Positions 41,445 through 51,407 of a DNA stretch of 64,000 nt are shown here, piece after piece. How positions within the stretch are numbered: the first letter of the stretch is position 1; each line of letters starts with the position of its first letter. Origin of the DNA: Caballeronia arvi (GTDB taxonomy: Bacteria; Pseudomonadota; Gammaproteobacteria; Burkholderiales; Burkholderiaceae); the NCBI RefSeq assembly GCF_001544695.2, contig NZ_FCOM02000021.1, positions 1 through 64,000 on the forward strand, given 5' to 3'. The position numbers and the translations under genes are program-made. The notes under the pieces were generated by a model. That model was not told the origin of the DNA. It did not search any database and saw only the letters and a program-made list of their open reading frames with translations.

Positions 41445-42356
41445 ATGCGAGACGCAAAATGGAACGGTGTATTCACTGCCCTGGCAACGCCCTATTCGCG
41501 CAACGGCAATATCGAATGGGGACAGCTTCGCGAGTTGATCGATGTGTTGTTGCAGGATGGCGTGAATGGCTTCGTCGTCGCGGGTAGCACGGGCGAGTAC
41601 TACTCGCAGTCGGCCGACGAGCGCAAGGAACTGTTCCAGAACGTCAAGAAGCACGTCGGCGCCCGCGCGACGCTGATTGCCGGCACGTCCTCTTTGAATG
41701 CCACGGAAACGCTCTCGCTCACGGCAGAAGCCAAGAGTCTCGGGTACGACGGCTGCATGATCCTGCCCCCGGTCTACTGCCTGCCGACGCCGCCCGAAAC
41801 GAAGCGTTACTTCGAACAGGTCGCCGAGGTCGGTCTGCCGATCATGATCTACAACAATCCGGCGCGCGTCGGCGTCGGCCTGTCTGCCGCACAGACCGCC
41901 GAGCTTGCCAGCATCCCCAATGTCGTCGCCTACAAGGAAAGCGCGCGCGATCTCTACGCGATCACCGAGACCTACTACGCGACGCGCGATCGTCTCGCGC
42001 ACTTTGCCGGACTGGAACCGTATGCGAGCGCGCTGCTGTCGCGCGGCGCGAGCGGCATCGTCTCGACCATTTCGAATCTCGCTGCCCGTGAAGTGGTGAA
42101 CTACTACAAGGCGTTTCGCGCGAACGACGCCGATGCGCTCGCGCGCAATCAGCAGGTCATCGATCAGCTCTATCACCTGCTGGCGCGCTCGGGTCTTTCG
42201 AGCTTCGCCTTCGTGAAGACGGCGATGTCCACGGTCGGCCGGCCGGGCGGCGTGACGCGCGCGCCGCACCTGATGGGCAGCGATGAACAGGCGAAGCAGA
42301 TCGGCGAGGCTATCGTCCAGATCTATGCGCGCGCGGGCGTGCCTTTGCAACGCTAA
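41445..42356 (+). CDS. DapA-family enzyme, HypD-like (candidate pyrroline-4-hydroxy-2-carboxylate deaminase)
   Basis: A 303-residue class I aldolase-superfamily protein with GSTGE at 47-51, catalytic Y136 in MIYNNPARVG and Schiff-base lysine K164 in VAYKESA. The YNNP motif is more canonical than the YEIP of the set A/B paralogues, and the protein is not a close relative of them. In known hydroxyproline gene sets a member of this superfamily deaminates pyrroline-4-hydroxy-2-carboxylate to 2-oxoglutarate semialdehyde, which the aldehyde dehydrogenase across the promoter could finish. It is the first gene of the plus-strand operon, behind a TTGACA promoter that overlaps a GntR operator candidate. 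The HypD role is inferred from context. Confidence 0.84.
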   Translation: MRDAKWNGVFTALATPYSRNGNIEWGQLRELIDVLLQDGVNGFVVAGSTGEYYSQSADERKELFQNVKKHVGARATLIAGTSSLNATETLSLTAEAKSLGYDGCMILPPVYCLPTPPETKRYFEQVAEVGLPIMIYNNPARVGVGLSAAQTAELASIPNVVAYKESARDLYAITETYYATRDRLAHFAGLEPYASALLSRGASGIVSTISNLAAREVVNYYKAFRANDADALARNQQVIDQLYHLLARSGLSSFAFVKTAMSTVGRPGGVTRAPHLMGSDEQAKQIGEAIVQIYARAGVPLQR

Positions 42357-42417
42357 CCGCAACACGGGGGACGGGCGCGGTTCGCGCCCGGCATCGGAAA
42401 CGCACAGCGAGGAGATC

Positions 42418-43263
42418 ATGATGAAGCGCTGGTTATCGACGTCGTTTGCCATAGCCGTGGCATGCACGGGCGCCCTGCCCGTCCTGGCCCACGCAGACCC
42501 GGTCTGGGACCGGATCAAGAGTTCGGGACATCTCGTCTGCGGGGCCATTCCGAACGACCCCATCGGCTCGTGGGTCGATCCGAAAACAGGCAAGTGGGAA
42601 GGTTACGAGATCGAGCTTTGCCGAAGCATCGCGAGCGATCTGTCGACGACGATGGGCAAGAAGATCGAGCCCGAGTTTCACGAAACCGGCTGGAACACGG
42701 TCGTTCTGGATATCCAGTCCCAGAAGATCGATATCTGGCCGGGCATGAGTGCGACGCCCGAACGGAAAAATGCGCTGTCGATGGTCGGTCCCATCTACAC
42801 GCTCGCGATGTGCGGGATGGTGCGCCCGAACTTCCAGACCAAGAGCACATGGGCGGACCTGAACCGCTCCGACGTGCGAATCGCGACGGTAACGGGCACC
42901 AGCGTGGAAACGGCCTTCAAGAAGACCGCCCCTGAGGCGACCCAGATCACACTGGCGGGCTATTCGGAAATCACGCTTGCCGTGCAATCGGGGCGGGCCG
43001 ACATGATGGGCGCCGATGTCCTGCGCTGCCTGAACGTCGCCAAGAGTGCGCCCGCCGCATTCGGCGGGATCGTCTACCCGAAACCGATTCAATCGCTCGG
43101 TTCTTCCGCCGGCGTCCTGAAGAGCGCCGATCAGTTCACCGCCTGGCTGCAAAAATGGTCCGACGAGAAACGCAAATCCGGCGACATCAAGAAGATGTTC
43201 ATGAGCGTGTTCGAGAAGACCGGTCTCGACCCGAGCAAGGTTCCTCCAGAGATACAGTTTTAA
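42418..43263 (+). CDS. amino-acid ABC transporter, periplasmic binding protein
   Basis: A 281-residue SBP_bac_3-type receptor. The ATG at 42418 has a GAGGAG ribosome-binding site, with a second ATG directly after it. The signal peptide is MMKRWLSTSFAIAVACTGALPVLAHA by its ends, with cleavage after AHA. The mature part has SGHLVCGAIPNDPIG, GYEIELCRSIAS, DIWPGMSATPERK and VQSGRADMMGAD, all standard for this receptor type. A permease and ATPase follow, giving a complete importer. The ligand is presumably the substrate of the set C pathway, such as a hydroxyproline derivative. Confidence 0.9.
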   Translation: MMKRWLSTSFAIAVACTGALPVLAHADPVWDRIKSSGHLVCGAIPNDPIGSWVDPKTGKWEGYEIELCRSIASDLSTTMGKKIEPEFHETGWNTVVLDIQSQKIDIWPGMSATPERKNALSMVGPIYTLAMCGMVRPNFQTKSTWADLNRSDVRIATVTGTSVETAFKKTAPEATQITLAGYSEITLAVQSGRADMMGADVLRCLNVAKSAPAAFGGIVYPKPIQSLGSSAGVLKSADQFTAWLQKWSDEKRKSGDIKKMFMSVFEKTGLDPSKVPPEIQF

Positions 43264-43358
43264 TCCGGATCACTGAAGAAAAATCAGATTGATGTGCGTG
43301 GCCGGCCTCATCCGCCGGCCGATGGAATACAAATTCTCACTAGCTGGAAGAAGAGATA

Positions 43359-44021
43359 ATGGGTTATCAATTCGACTGGTCGGTAGTCTGGAGTCCGTCG
43401 TTCTGGCTTCATGCCATCGGCATCACCATTGGATACGGCGTTGCAACGACGATCACGGGTTTGCTGCTCGGACTCGTTCTGGGCCTCGTGCTCATCAGTC
43501 GTTTCAGCATCGGGCGGCAGATCGTCAACTTGTTCATCGGCGTGTTCCGGTGCACGCCCGCACTCATTCAGATCGTCTGGTTCTACTATGCCCTGCCGAT
43601 GGCCCTCGGCATCAATCTGCCGCCGTGGCTCGCGGCAGGCGCCGGTCTGACGCTCTACATGGCCGCATTTTCCGCGGAAATCTTTCGCGGCGGCATCGAA
43701 TCGATCGAGCGCGGCCAGTGGAACGCTTGCCGCTCTCTGTGCATGTCGCGGCGCGAGACCATGTTCCATGTGATCTTGCCGCAGACCTTCAGACGCATGG
43801 CGCCCGCCATCGTCAACCAATCGATCATCCAGTTCAAGAATACGGCGCTGCTTTCGATCGTCTCGGTGCACGACATCATGTTCGCGGCCAATTCGCTGAC
43901 ATCGACCACGTACCGTCCGCTCGAAGTGTTCACCTTCTCCGCGCTCCTGTACATCGCCATCATCTGGCCGATTGCCACGATGTCCCGGCAATTCGAGCGC
44001 CATTTCGATTTCAAGAAGTAG
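43359..44021 (+). CDS. amino-acid ABC transporter, permease subunit
   Basis: A 220-residue HisM/GlnP-type inner-membrane permease. It begins MGYQFDWSVVWSPSFWLHAIGITIGYG, the usual opening, and has the EAA loop QWNACRSLCMSRRETMFHVILPQTFRRMAPA, in which the normally conserved EAA reads NAC. The ribosome-binding site AAGAGAT precedes the ATG. The gap of 95 bases after the binding-protein gene is larger than elsewhere in the operon; the ATPase gene follows after nine bases. A single permease implies a homodimer. Confidence 0.9.
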   Translation: MGYQFDWSVVWSPSFWLHAIGITIGYGVATTITGLLLGLVLGLVLISRFSIGRQIVNLFIGVFRCTPALIQIVWFYYALPMALGINLPPWLAAGAGLTLYMAAFSAEIFRGGIESIERGQWNACRSLCMSRRETMFHVILPQTFRRMAPAIVNQSIIQFKNTALLSIVSVHDIMFAANSLTSTTYRPLEVFTFSALLYIAIIWPIATMSRQFERHFDFKK

Positions 44022-44030
44022 GGAGACAGA

Positions 44031-44849
44031 ATGGCTTTCATCGAAGTGAATCAACTGTCCAAGCGCTATGGCGACATGATGGCGCTCGACAACGTGAGCC
44101 TGTCGCTGGAAGAAGGGAAGACTGCCGCGATCATCGGCTCGAGCGGATGCGGAAAATCGACGTTCCTGCGCTGCCTGAATCTGCTCGACGAACCGACGTC
44201 CGGCACGATGCGTATCGGCGACGACACGCTGCGCTATGCCAATGGAAAGCTGGTCGCAGGCGAGCAGCAGTCGCTCGCCTTTCGCAAGAAGATGGCGATG
44301 GTCTTTCAAAGCTTCGATCTGTTCCCGCACCTGAGCGTGATCAAGAACGTGTCGCTGGCGCCCTCGCTCGTCAACGGCCTGACGAAGGAAGCCGCGATGG
44401 AACTCGCGCTTCAGCTTCTCGACCGCATGGGCCTGAAGCACAAGGCCGATGCCTACCCCGGCAAGCTGTCCGGCGGGCAGGCGCAGCGCGTGGCCATCGC
44501 ACGGGCGCTGGCGATGAATCCGCGCGTGCTGCTGTTCGACGAAGCCACCTCTGCGCTCGATCCCGAACTGGTGGGCGAAGTGCTCGACGTCATGAAAAGC
44601 CTCGCCGAAGAGGGCCGCACGATGCTCGTCGTGACACACGAGCTTGCGTTCGCTCATGACGTGGCGGACGTCATTTTCTTTTTCGACAAGGGCCGTGTTG
44701 CCGAGAGCGGCAAGCCTCACGAGATGCTGCAAAACCCCAAGACAGAGCGCCTTGCCGCGTTCCTGCAGCGGTATCAGCGCTTCTTCGTCCATGACGGCGC
44801 TGCACAACCGCCGCGCGCGCAAGCACCGATCTGCGCCAGTCAATCGTAA
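44031..44849 (+). CDS. amino-acid ABC transporter, ATP-binding subunit
   Basis: A 272-residue GlnQ/HisP-type ATPase. Walker A is [11 protein letters not shown], the Q-loop is [14 protein letters not shown], the signature is [14 protein letters not shown] and Walker B is [14 protein letters not shown], in which the usual DEPTSA reads DEATSA. The C-terminal tail ([20 protein letters not shown]) is unconserved. It lies nine bases after the permease gene and nine bases before the DgcA-like flavoprotein gene, so transporter and enzyme are co-expressed. Confidence 0.92.
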   Translation: MAFIEVNQLSKRYGDMMALDNVSLSLEEGKTAAIIGSSGCGKSTFLRCLNLLDEPTSGTMRIGDDTLRYANGKLVAGEQQSLAFRKKMAMVFQSFDLFPHLSVIKNVSLAPSLVNGLTKEAAMELALQLLDRMGLKHKADAYPGKLSGGQAQRVAIARALAMNPRVLLFDEATSALDPELVGEVLDVMKSLAEEGRTMLVVTHELAFAHDVADVIFFFDKGRVAESGKPHEMLQNPKTERLAAFLQRYQRFFVHDGAAQPPRAQAPICASQS

Positions 44850-44857
44850 CCGCCTCG

Positions 44858-46909
44858 ATGGTAACCGCTATGACAAGCTATCAGGCTCTTCTCGAGCCGC
44901 TCAAACTGCGCAACCTGACGCTTCGCAATCGCATCGTGAGCACCGCGCATGCGCCCGGCTATGGCGTTCAGTCCGTTCCGACGGATCGCTATCGCCTCTA
45001 TCACGAAGAAAAGGCCAAAGGTGGCGTGGGCCTGACGATGATCGGCGGCTCGACCGCTGTTTCCCCCGACGCATCGACCGCGTTCGGGCAACTCAGCATG
45101 GTCGACGACCGGGTCATTCCGTATGTGAAGACGCTCGTCGAGGGGGTCAAGAGTCACGGTGCCGCAATCTTCTGCCAGATCTCGCACCCAGGCCGGCGCG
45201 GCCGGTGGGATACCGGTTCCTGGCTGCCCGCGGTCGGTCCGTCGCATGTGCGTGAACCGGAACACCGGTCCTTTCCGAAGGAAATGGAAGAGTGGGATAT
45301 CGCACGTATCCTCGACGACTACGAGGCGGCCGCCCGGCGCTGCAAGGCTGCGGGGCTGGACGGCGTGGAACTGCTCTTTGCGGGCGGACAGCTCGTTGGC
45401 CAGTTCCTGTCGCCTGCCGTGAATGAGCGCACCGATTCCTATGGCGGCAGTCTGGAGAATCGCCTTCGTTTTCCGCTCGAGGTCATCAAGGCAGTGCGGC
45501 GCGGCATGGGCGATAACCTCGTGGTCGGCGTCCGGATGACGTCGGACGAGTTTTTCGCCGGAGGCCTCGACCATGCGCAGTGCATCCAGATCGCGCAGTC
45601 ACTCGCCGGCAAGGGGGACATCGACTATCTCAGCGTCATGGCGAGCAATGTCTATGACTGGCGGCTGTCGTCGCTTTCCATGCCCAGCATGGACGCGCCG
45701 CTTGCTCCTTATCTGAAACTGGCCGGCGATGTCAAAGCTGCCGTCTCGGTCCCGGTCCTGCATGCCGGCCGCATTCTCGACCTGGCCACCGCGGCGCGGG
45801 CCGTCGAAGAAGGCGTGCTCGATCTCGTCGGGATGACGCGTGCGCAGATCGCCGATCCCCATATGGTCAGGAAGCTGATCGAGCGACGCGAAGATCAGAT
45901 CCGCCCCTGCGTCGGCGCGAACTATTGCATCAATCGCCTGTATGCGGGCGGCGAGGCGCTGTGCATTCAGAACGCGGCGACGGGACGCGAAGAAACGATG
46001 CCGCATGTCATTGCAAGGGCGGCCGAGCAAAAGCGCGTGGTGGTCGTGGGCGGTGGCCCTGCGGGTCTCGAGGCAGCGCGGGTCTGCGGGGAGCGTGGGC
46101 ACATCGTCACCCTGATCGAAGCCGAACCCCAGGTGGGCGGCCAGATCAATATCGCGGGAAAAGTCGAATGGCGCAGCGCGCTGACGACGATCCCGCTCTG
46201 GCTCGAACAGCAGTGCCGTCGCCTCGAGGTCGACATGTGGCTGGGCTATACCGCCGACGTCGCGATGGTCGAGCGATTTAATCCCGACATCGTGATCGTG
46301 GCCACGGGAGGTTATCCCAACGCCGGCGCTATCGAAGGGGACGAGCATGTACTGACCACCTGGGATGTTCTGGGCGGCAGGGTCGAGGTAGGAGAACGCG
46401 TGCTCATGTTCGATGACCAGGGCGCTGATTCCGGTATCAGTTGTGCCGAATACCTCTCGGAAAAGGGCACCAAACTCGAAGTTGCCACCCCTGAGCGTCA
46501 CCTCGGTGTCGAAGTCGGCTCGACGACCTTTCCGATCTACCTGGGCCGTCTGTACGAACGCGGCACGAAAATCTCGCCTGACCGCCGGCTTCTCCGCGTC
46601 GAATCGAAGGGCAATCAGCTCCACGCGACGTTGCGAAACGAGTACACACTCGAAGAAGAAACGCGCGAGGTCGATCAGGTGGTCAGCGATCACGGCACCC
46701 TTCCGAATGCTGACCTGTACTTCGAGCTCAAGGCTCGCTCGACCAACAATGGCGCCGTCGACTATCACGCGCTGGTGGCAGGCAAGCCGCAAACGATCGA
46801 ATCGAACCCTGACGGCAAGTACAAGCTCTTCCGTGTGGGCGATGCGATTGCCGGCCGGAACATCCACGCAGCGATGTTCGACAGCCTGCGGCTTTGCAAG
46901 GACTTCTGA
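44858..46909 (+). CDS. DgcA/TMADH-like flavoprotein (N-demethylase), old-yellow-enzyme plus FAD domains
   Basis: A 683-residue protein with an N-terminal FMN TIM barrel ([61 protein letters not shown]) and a C-terminal nucleotide-binding half ([32 protein letters not shown]). This is the architecture of trimethylamine dehydrogenase, 2,4-dienoyl-CoA reductase and dimethylglycine/stachydrine demethylases of the DgcA type. The iron-sulfur motif reads C351-VG-A354-NY-C357 and C369, so one of the four TMADH ligands is alanine. ETF genes follow directly, matching ETF as acceptor. The inferred role is removal of an N-methyl group from an imino acid or glycine derivative before ring oxidation by the set C trio. 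The ATG at 44870 is an alternative start. Confidence 0.85.
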   Translation: MVTAMTSYQALLEPLKLRNLTLRNRIVSTAHAPGYGVQSVPTDRYRLYHEEKAKGGVGLTMIGGSTAVSPDASTAFGQLSMVDDRVIPYVKTLVEGVKSHGAAIFCQISHPGRRGRWDTGSWLPAVGPSHVREPEHRSFPKEMEEWDIARILDDYEAAARRCKAAGLDGVELLFAGGQLVGQFLSPAVNERTDSYGGSLENRLRFPLEVIKAVRRGMGDNLVVGVRMTSDEFFAGGLDHAQCIQIAQSLAGKGDIDYLSVMASNVYDWRLSSLSMPSMDAPLAPYLKLAGDVKAAVSVPVLHAGRILDLATAARAVEEGVLDLVGMTRAQIADPHMVRKLIERREDQIRPCVGANYCINRLYAGGEALCIQNAATGREETMPHVIARAAEQKRVVVVGGGPAGLEAARVCGERGHIVTLIEAEPQVGGQINIAGKVEWRSALTTIPLWLEQQCRRLEVDMWLGYTADVAMVERFNPDIVIVATGGYPNAGAIEGDEHVLTTWDVLGGRVEVGERVLMFDDQGADSGISCAEYLSEKGTKLEVATPERHLGVEVGSTTFPIYLGRLYERGTKISPDRRLLRVESKGNQLHATLRNEYTLEEETREVDQVVSDHGTLPNADLYFELKARSTNNGAVDYHALVAGKPQTIESNPDGKYKLFRVGDAIAGRNIHAAMFDSLRLCKDF

Positions 46910-46944
46910 CTCTCCGACTCCCTGATTCCATTACCCCACTTCCG

Positions 46945-47694
46945 ATGAAAATTCTGGTAGCCGTTAAACGCGTGGTCGATTCGAACGTGAAGGTCCGAGT
47001 CAAGTCGGACAACACGGCGGTCGACATCGCCAATGTGAAGATGAGCATCAACCCGTTCGACGAGATCGCCGTCGAGGAAGCCGTGCGGCTCAAGGAGACG
47101 GGTGTCGCGACGGAGGTCATCGCGGTGTCCTGCGGCGCCGCGCCGTGTCAGGAAGCGCTGCGCACGGCGCTTGCGATCGGCGCGGATCGAGCGATTCTCG
47201 TGGAGACGGCGGACGAACTGCAGCCGCTTTCGGTCGCGAAGGTTCTGAAGGCGATCGTCGACAAAGAGCAGCCGCAACTGCTCATGCTCGGCAAGCAGGC
47301 GATCGACGACGATTGCAATCAGACCGGGCAGATGCTGGCGGCGCTTGCCGATCTGCCGCAAGCCACGTTCGCCTCGAAGGTGGAATTCCTCGACGGCAAG
47401 GTCAGGGTCACGCGGGAAGTCGATGGCGGCCTGGAAACCGTATCGCTGACGCTGCCTGCGGTCGTGACAACCGACTTGCGTCTGAACACGCCGCGCTACG
47501 TGACGCTGCCGAACATCATGAAGGCCAAGAAGAAGCGCCTCGATACCGTGTTGCCGGCGGACCTCGGCGTGGTCATCAGGCCGCATCTGAAGACGCTGAA
47601 GGTGATTGAGCCGCCCAGGCGCGCCGCCGGGATCAAGGTGCCGGATGTGGCGACCCTCGTGGACAAACTCAAGAACGAAGCCAAGGTGATCTGA
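46945..47694 (+). CDS. etfB: electron transfer flavoprotein subunit beta (set C copy)
   Basis: A 249-residue ETF beta subunit, start [20 protein letters not shown] at 46945; the upstream open frame to 46894 overlaps the demethylase end and is not used. It has [41 protein letters not shown] and [11 protein letters not shown]. It lies 35 bases behind the DgcA-like gene, so it most likely takes electrons from that enzyme. It is paralogous to the set A copy at 17235. No ETF-QO is in this operon; the only one in the window is in set A at 13551. Confidence 0.95.
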   Translation: MKILVAVKRVVDSNVKVRVKSDNTAVDIANVKMSINPFDEIAVEEAVRLKETGVATEVIAVSCGAAPCQEALRTALAIGADRAILVETADELQPLSVAKVLKAIVDKEQPQLLMLGKQAIDDDCNQTGQMLAALADLPQATFASKVEFLDGKVRVTREVDGGLETVSLTLPAVVTTDLRLNTPRYVTLPNIMKAKKKRLDTVLPADLGVVIRPHLKTLKVIEPPRRAAGIKVPDVATLVDKLKNEAKVI

Positions 47695-47697
47695 CAT

Positions 47698-48630
47698 ATG
47701 ACCGCACTCGTCATTGCCGAACACGATAATGCGTCCCTCAAGGGCGCGACCCTGAACACGGTAAGTGCTGCCGCGCAATGCGACGGTGAAGTGCACATTC
47801 TGGTAGCGGGACACGACGCGGGCGAAGCGGCCAAGGCTGCCTGCCGGATCGCCGGCGTTGCGAAGGTGCTGCACGCGGACGGTGAGCAGTTTGCGCACGG
47901 CCTGGCGGAGAATGTCGCCGCGCAAATCCTTGCGATCGCCGGCGGCTACGGTCACATTCTGTTCCCGGCCACCGCCAGCGGCAAAAACGTCGCGCCGCGG
48001 GTGGCGGCGAAGCTCGACGTCGGCCAGATCAGCGACATCACGAAAGTAAACTCTGCCGACATCTTCGAGCGCCCGGTCTATGCGGGCAACGCGATCGCCG
48101 TTGTGCAAAGCCTTGACGAAAAAAAGGTGATCACCGTGCGCACGACGGCCTTCGACGCCGCGGCAGCGACGGGCGGTTCGGCGCAGGTCGAATCGATCGC
48201 CGCGACCGCGGACAGCGGCAAGAGCACGTTCGAGGGCAACGAGATCGCGAGGAAAGACCGACCGGAACTCACCGACGCGAAGATCGTCGTCTCCGGCGGC
48301 CGCGCGTTGGGCTCGGCGGAGAAGTTTCGGGAAGTCATGACGCCGCTGGCCGACAGACTCGGCGCCGCCATCGGCGCCAGCCGCGCGGCAGTGGACGCGG
48401 GCTACGCGCCCAACGACCTCCAGGTCGGCCAGACGGGCAAGATCGTCGCGCCTCAGTTGTACGTCGCGGCGGGCATCTCCGGTGCGATCCAGCACCTGGC
48501 CGGCATGAAGGACTCCAGGGTGATCGTCGCGATCAACAGCGACCCGGAAGCGCCGATCTTCAGCGTGGCCGACTACGGCCTAGAAGCGGATCTGTTCACT
48601 GCCGTGCCGGAACTGATCTCGTCACTGTAG
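47698..48630 (+). CDS. etfA: electron transfer flavoprotein subunit alpha (set C copy)
   Basis: A 310-residue FAD-binding ETF alpha. It shows [62 protein letters not shown] (identifying region near residues 220-260) and a C-terminal [19 protein letters not shown]. The start is three bases after the beta stop. It is the last gene of the seven-gene plus-strand operon and converges on a cold-shock gene 98 bases away. With its beta partner it should deliver electrons from the DgcA-like demethylase, and perhaps from the dehydrogenase trio, to ubiquinone through the set A ETF-QO. Confidence 0.95.
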   Translation: MTALVIAEHDNASLKGATLNTVSAAAQCDGEVHILVAGHDAGEAAKAACRIAGVAKVLHADGEQFAHGLAENVAAQILAIAGGYGHILFPATASGKNVAPRVAAKLDVGQISDITKVNSADIFERPVYAGNAIAVVQSLDEKKVITVRTTAFDAAAATGGSAQVESIAATADSGKSTFEGNEIARKDRPELTDAKIVVSGGRALGSAEKFREVMTPLADRLGAAIGASRAAVDAGYAPNDLQVGQTGKIVAPQLYVAAGISGAIQHLAGMKDSRVIVAINSDPEAPIFSVADYGLEADLFTAVPELISSL

Positions 48631-48728
48631 CGTGCCTTCAGATGCGTGGAATGCACCGCGGCGGGCCTTAGCCATCCATGGCAATGGCGCGCCGCAGTGC
48701 TTTCCCGCCGCCCGCGGCGCCCGCTGCA

Positions 48729-48932
48729 TCAGGCCGGCTTGATATTGGACGCCTGTTTGCCCTTGGGCCCCATTTTTTCGTCGTAAGTCACCTTCTGCCC
48801 TTCCGCGAGCGTTTTGAAGCCATCAGAACGGATTTCAGAGAAGTGCGCGAAAAGATCGTCTCCGCCGGCATCCGGCGTGATGAAGCCGAATCCCTTTGCG
48901 TCGTTGAACCACTTGACCGTGCCAGTTGCCAT
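48729..48932 (-). CDS. cold-shock domain protein (CspA family)
   Basis: A 67-residue nucleic-acid-binding protein, the standard CspA size. It starts [21 protein letters not shown] and holds both RNA-binding motifs (KGFGFI and DLFAHFSEI), then [24 protein letters not shown]. The ATG at 48932 is the usual family start; the frame extends 13 residues further upstream without conservation. It is monocistronic and unrelated to the catabolic sets. A role as RNA chaperone is standard for the family. Confidence 0.95.
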   Translation of the reverse strand: MATGTVKWFNDAKGFGFITPDAGGDDLFAHFSEIRSDGFKTLAEGQKVTYDEKMGPKGKQASNIKPA

Positions 48933-49066
48933 GATGAGCGTTACCTTCGTGAATGGGTGGAGGGCGGCCACGCCTTGCGGCCGCCAACTTCCATATTGGC
49001 CTCATGGCATTGTTTCGGCAACTGTCGCGATATCCGCGTCTGGCCGGACGAACGAACGACCGCACC

Positions 49067-50083
49067 CTATCGAGGCGTCGGTGCGTCGTGACGAATCAGC
49101 TCACGGCGTTTCAACTCGGCCCAGAATTGCGCCGGTATCACCGTCCGAAAGGTCTGAAGGTTGTCATCGAGTTGCGCGAGCGTGCGCACGCCCGGAATGT
49201 TCGTCGGGATGGCAGGGTGGCCGAGGACGAATTGCAGTGCCGCAGCCTTGAGCGGGACCGCGTATTCCTCGCAGACCTGCTCCATCTTGCGCACGCGCTC
49301 CAGAATGTCCGGTGGCGCGGGCGCGTAGTTGTATTTCGCGCCAGGCACCGCGCCCGTGGCGAGAATGCCGCTGTTATAGCCGCCGCCGAGAATGACCGAC
49401 ACCCGTTGCGCGTCGCAGAGCGGCAGAAAACCGTCCAGCGCATCCTGTTCGAGCAGCGTGTAGCGCCCTGCCAGCAGCAGGCAATCGAAGTCCTGCCGGC
49501 GAATGGCTTCGTGCGCGACCTGCCATTCGTTGACACCGAGCCCGACCGCCTTCACGACGCCTTCGTCGCGGAGCTTGAGCAACGCCTTCGACGCACCCGC
49601 CATCGCGGCCTCGAACATCTCGGGTTGACGCTGACCGTGCGTAAAGACATCGATATCGTGAATCAGCGCAATATCGATGTGCTCCAGGGCCAGGCGCTGC
49701 AGACTGTCCTCGATCGAGCGCATCGTGCCGTCGTAGCTGTAGTCGAACACCGTCTCGAACGGCAATCCGTCGACCCACGGCGCAAAGTCGATCTCGGCGC
49801 GCCTGCGCGGTCTGAGAATCCGGCCGACTTTGGTGGACAGCACGAACTGATCGCGCGGATACCAGCGCAGGCCCTGTCCGCAGCGTGCTTCGCTCAGACC
49901 GTGGCCGTACATCGGCGCGGTATCGAAGTAACGCACGCCCGCATCCCATGCTGCCTTGATGAGCGCAGCCGAATCCTCTTCGCTGATCGGTCTGAAGATG
50001 TTGCCGATGGGCGCGGCGCCAAAACCCATCAAGGTCGTTTCTAGCCCGGAACGCGGCCATTTGCGTCTGGCGACTGGATCCAT
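49067..50083 (-). CDS. aldo/keto reductase (D-threo-aldose 1-dehydrogenase type)
   Basis: A 338-residue aldo/keto reductase. The catalytic tyrosine lies in FDTAPMYGHGLSEARCG, the lysine in VLSTKVGRIL, and the histidine in IDIALIHDID; the cofactor region is IPGVRTLAQLDDN near the end. The overall pattern, with YDGTMRSIEDSLQRL and a long QFVLGHPAIPTNIPG, fits the subgroup of L-fucose/D-threo-aldose dehydrogenases, which oxidise aldoses to lactones. It is the third gene of an operon behind a DUF1479 dioxygenase and a sugar-type binding protein (gaps of about 36-40 bases), which supports a sugar or sugar-derivative substrate. Confidence 0.88.
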   Translation of the reverse strand: MDPVARRKWPRSGLETTLMGFGAAPIGNIFRPISEEDSAALIKAAWDAGVRYFDTAPMYGHGLSEARCGQGLRWYPRDQFVLSTKVGRILRPRRRAEIDFAPWVDGLPFETVFDYSYDGTMRSIEDSLQRLALEHIDIALIHDIDVFTHGQRQPEMFEAAMAGASKALLKLRDEGVVKAVGLGVNEWQVAHEAIRRQDFDCLLLAGRYTLLEQDALDGFLPLCDAQRVSVILGGGYNSGILATGAVPGAKYNYAPAPPDILERVRKMEQVCEEYAVPLKAAALQFVLGHPAIPTNIPGVRTLAQLDDNLQTFRTVIPAQFWAELKRRELIRHDAPTPR

Positions 50084-50119
50084 CGTCGTTCTCCTGTTGT
50101 GAGTGGAATGGCGGCTCGC

Positions 50120-51367
50120 TTACCTGACCTTCGCAGCGGCAGCCAGCTTGCGCACGCCCTCTTTCGCGTCCTCGTTCGAGTTCATGAAATTCGTCACGAC
50201 ATCGGTGATTGCGCCGGCTGTCACCGGCGACTGAAGTTCACCGAAGGCCAGCGAAGGAAGGAACCCGCCCGACTTGATCGTCGCCTGCTCGTCTGCCCGC
50301 GACTTCTTCGCGCAACTGTCGAACTTGTCCATCGGCACATCCAGCCTCACGGGAATCGAACCCTTGTTGAGACTGAACTGCTCCTGAAACTCGGGCGACA
50401 TGATCGTCCTGGCCATCGCGAACTGCCCCGGTGTCGCGTCCTTCTTGCCGTTCTGCTGAAAGAACACGAAGGCGTCCGCCGTGTACGTGTAGGCATTCGA
50501 CGTGCCGGGCGCGGGCGCGCAGATGAAGTCGGCATCCGCCTTCTTGTTCGCGTTGGCGAACTCCCCCTTCGCCCAGTCGCCCATGAACTGCATGCCGCCC
50601 GAGCCGGAAATCACCATCGCGGTGGCGAGGTTCCAGTCGCGGCCGTGATAGGCCTTGTCGAAGTAAGTGCGGATTTTTTGCACGGTCTCGAAGACCTGCA
50701 CCATCTGCGGCGACGTCAGCGCCTTCTGATCGAGATCGACGAGCGCCTTGCGATAGAAGTCCGTGCCCTGCGACAACACCACCGTCTCCCAGATCGTCAT
50801 GTCCTGCCAAGGCTGACCGCCGTGCGCGACGGGCGTGATGCCCGCTGCGCGAAACTTGTCGGCGAGCGCGAAGAATTCCGGCCACGTCGTGGGCGGCGCA
50901 CCGCCGACCTTGTCGAGGTCCGCCTTGTTGATCCACAGCCAGTTGATCCGATGCACCGAGAAAGGCGCCGCGACGTAGTGACCGCCCGACTTCATCGCAC
51001 TGTCGATTTGCGCGGGCATGTGGCTTTTCCAGTCCGGCGCGGCCTGATCGATCGTGACCAGCACGCCCTGATCCGCCCAGTCCCGAATCAACGGGCCCTT
51101 GATCTGCGCCGCCGACGGCGCGTTGCCGGAAATCACCTGCGTCTTGAGCGCCGTCATCGCCGCCGTTCCCGATCCGCCTGCGACAGCGAAGTCTTTCCAT
51201 TGATAGCCCTCCTTGCTCATGTCGTCCTTGAGCACCCGGATGGCTTTCGATTCGCCGCCGGACGTCCACCAGTGCAGGACCGATAGCTGTTCGGCGGCCC
51301 ATGCCGCATGCGTGCCGGCGATGAACAGCGCGACGGCCGCTGCCGCCGACGTCAGTGTGTGTTTCAT
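50120..51367 (-). CDS. sugar-type ABC substrate-binding protein (SBP_bac_1), without permease genes
   Basis: A 415-residue periplasmic receptor with signal peptide MKHTLTSAAAAVALFIAGTH and cleavage after AWA. The mature part starts AEQLSVLHWWTSGGESKAI, the standard opening of glucose/mannose-type receptors, and has GVLVTIDQAAPDWKSHMP, INWLWINKADLDKVGG and WPEFFALADKFRAAG. No permease or ATPase gene is present nearby, which is unusual for a transport receptor. It sits between the dioxygenase and the aldo/keto reductase in one operon controlled presumably by the divergent AraC regulator, so it may serve a transporter encoded elsewhere or act as a sensor partner. Confidence 0.9.
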   Translation of the reverse strand: MKHTLTSAAAAVALFIAGTHAAWAAEQLSVLHWWTSGGESKAIRVLKDDMSKEGYQWKDFAVAGGSGTAAMTALKTQVISGNAPSAAQIKGPLIRDWADQGVLVTIDQAAPDWKSHMPAQIDSAMKSGGHYVAAPFSVHRINWLWINKADLDKVGGAPPTTWPEFFALADKFRAAGITPVAHGGQPWQDMTIWETVVLSQGTDFYRKALVDLDQKALTSPQMVQVFETVQKIRTYFDKAYHGRDWNLATAMVISGSGGMQFMGDWAKGEFANANKKADADFICAPAPGTSNAYTYTADAFVFFQQNGKKDATPGQFAMARTIMSPEFQEQFSLNKGSIPVRLDVPMDKFDSCAKKSRADEQATIKSGGFLPSLAFGELQSPVTAGAITDVVTNFMNSNEDAKEGVRKLAAAAKVR

Positions 51368-51407
51368 TGCTGTCTCCGATTTTTTATTTGTGGGTGAAAC
51401 GTCCCGA

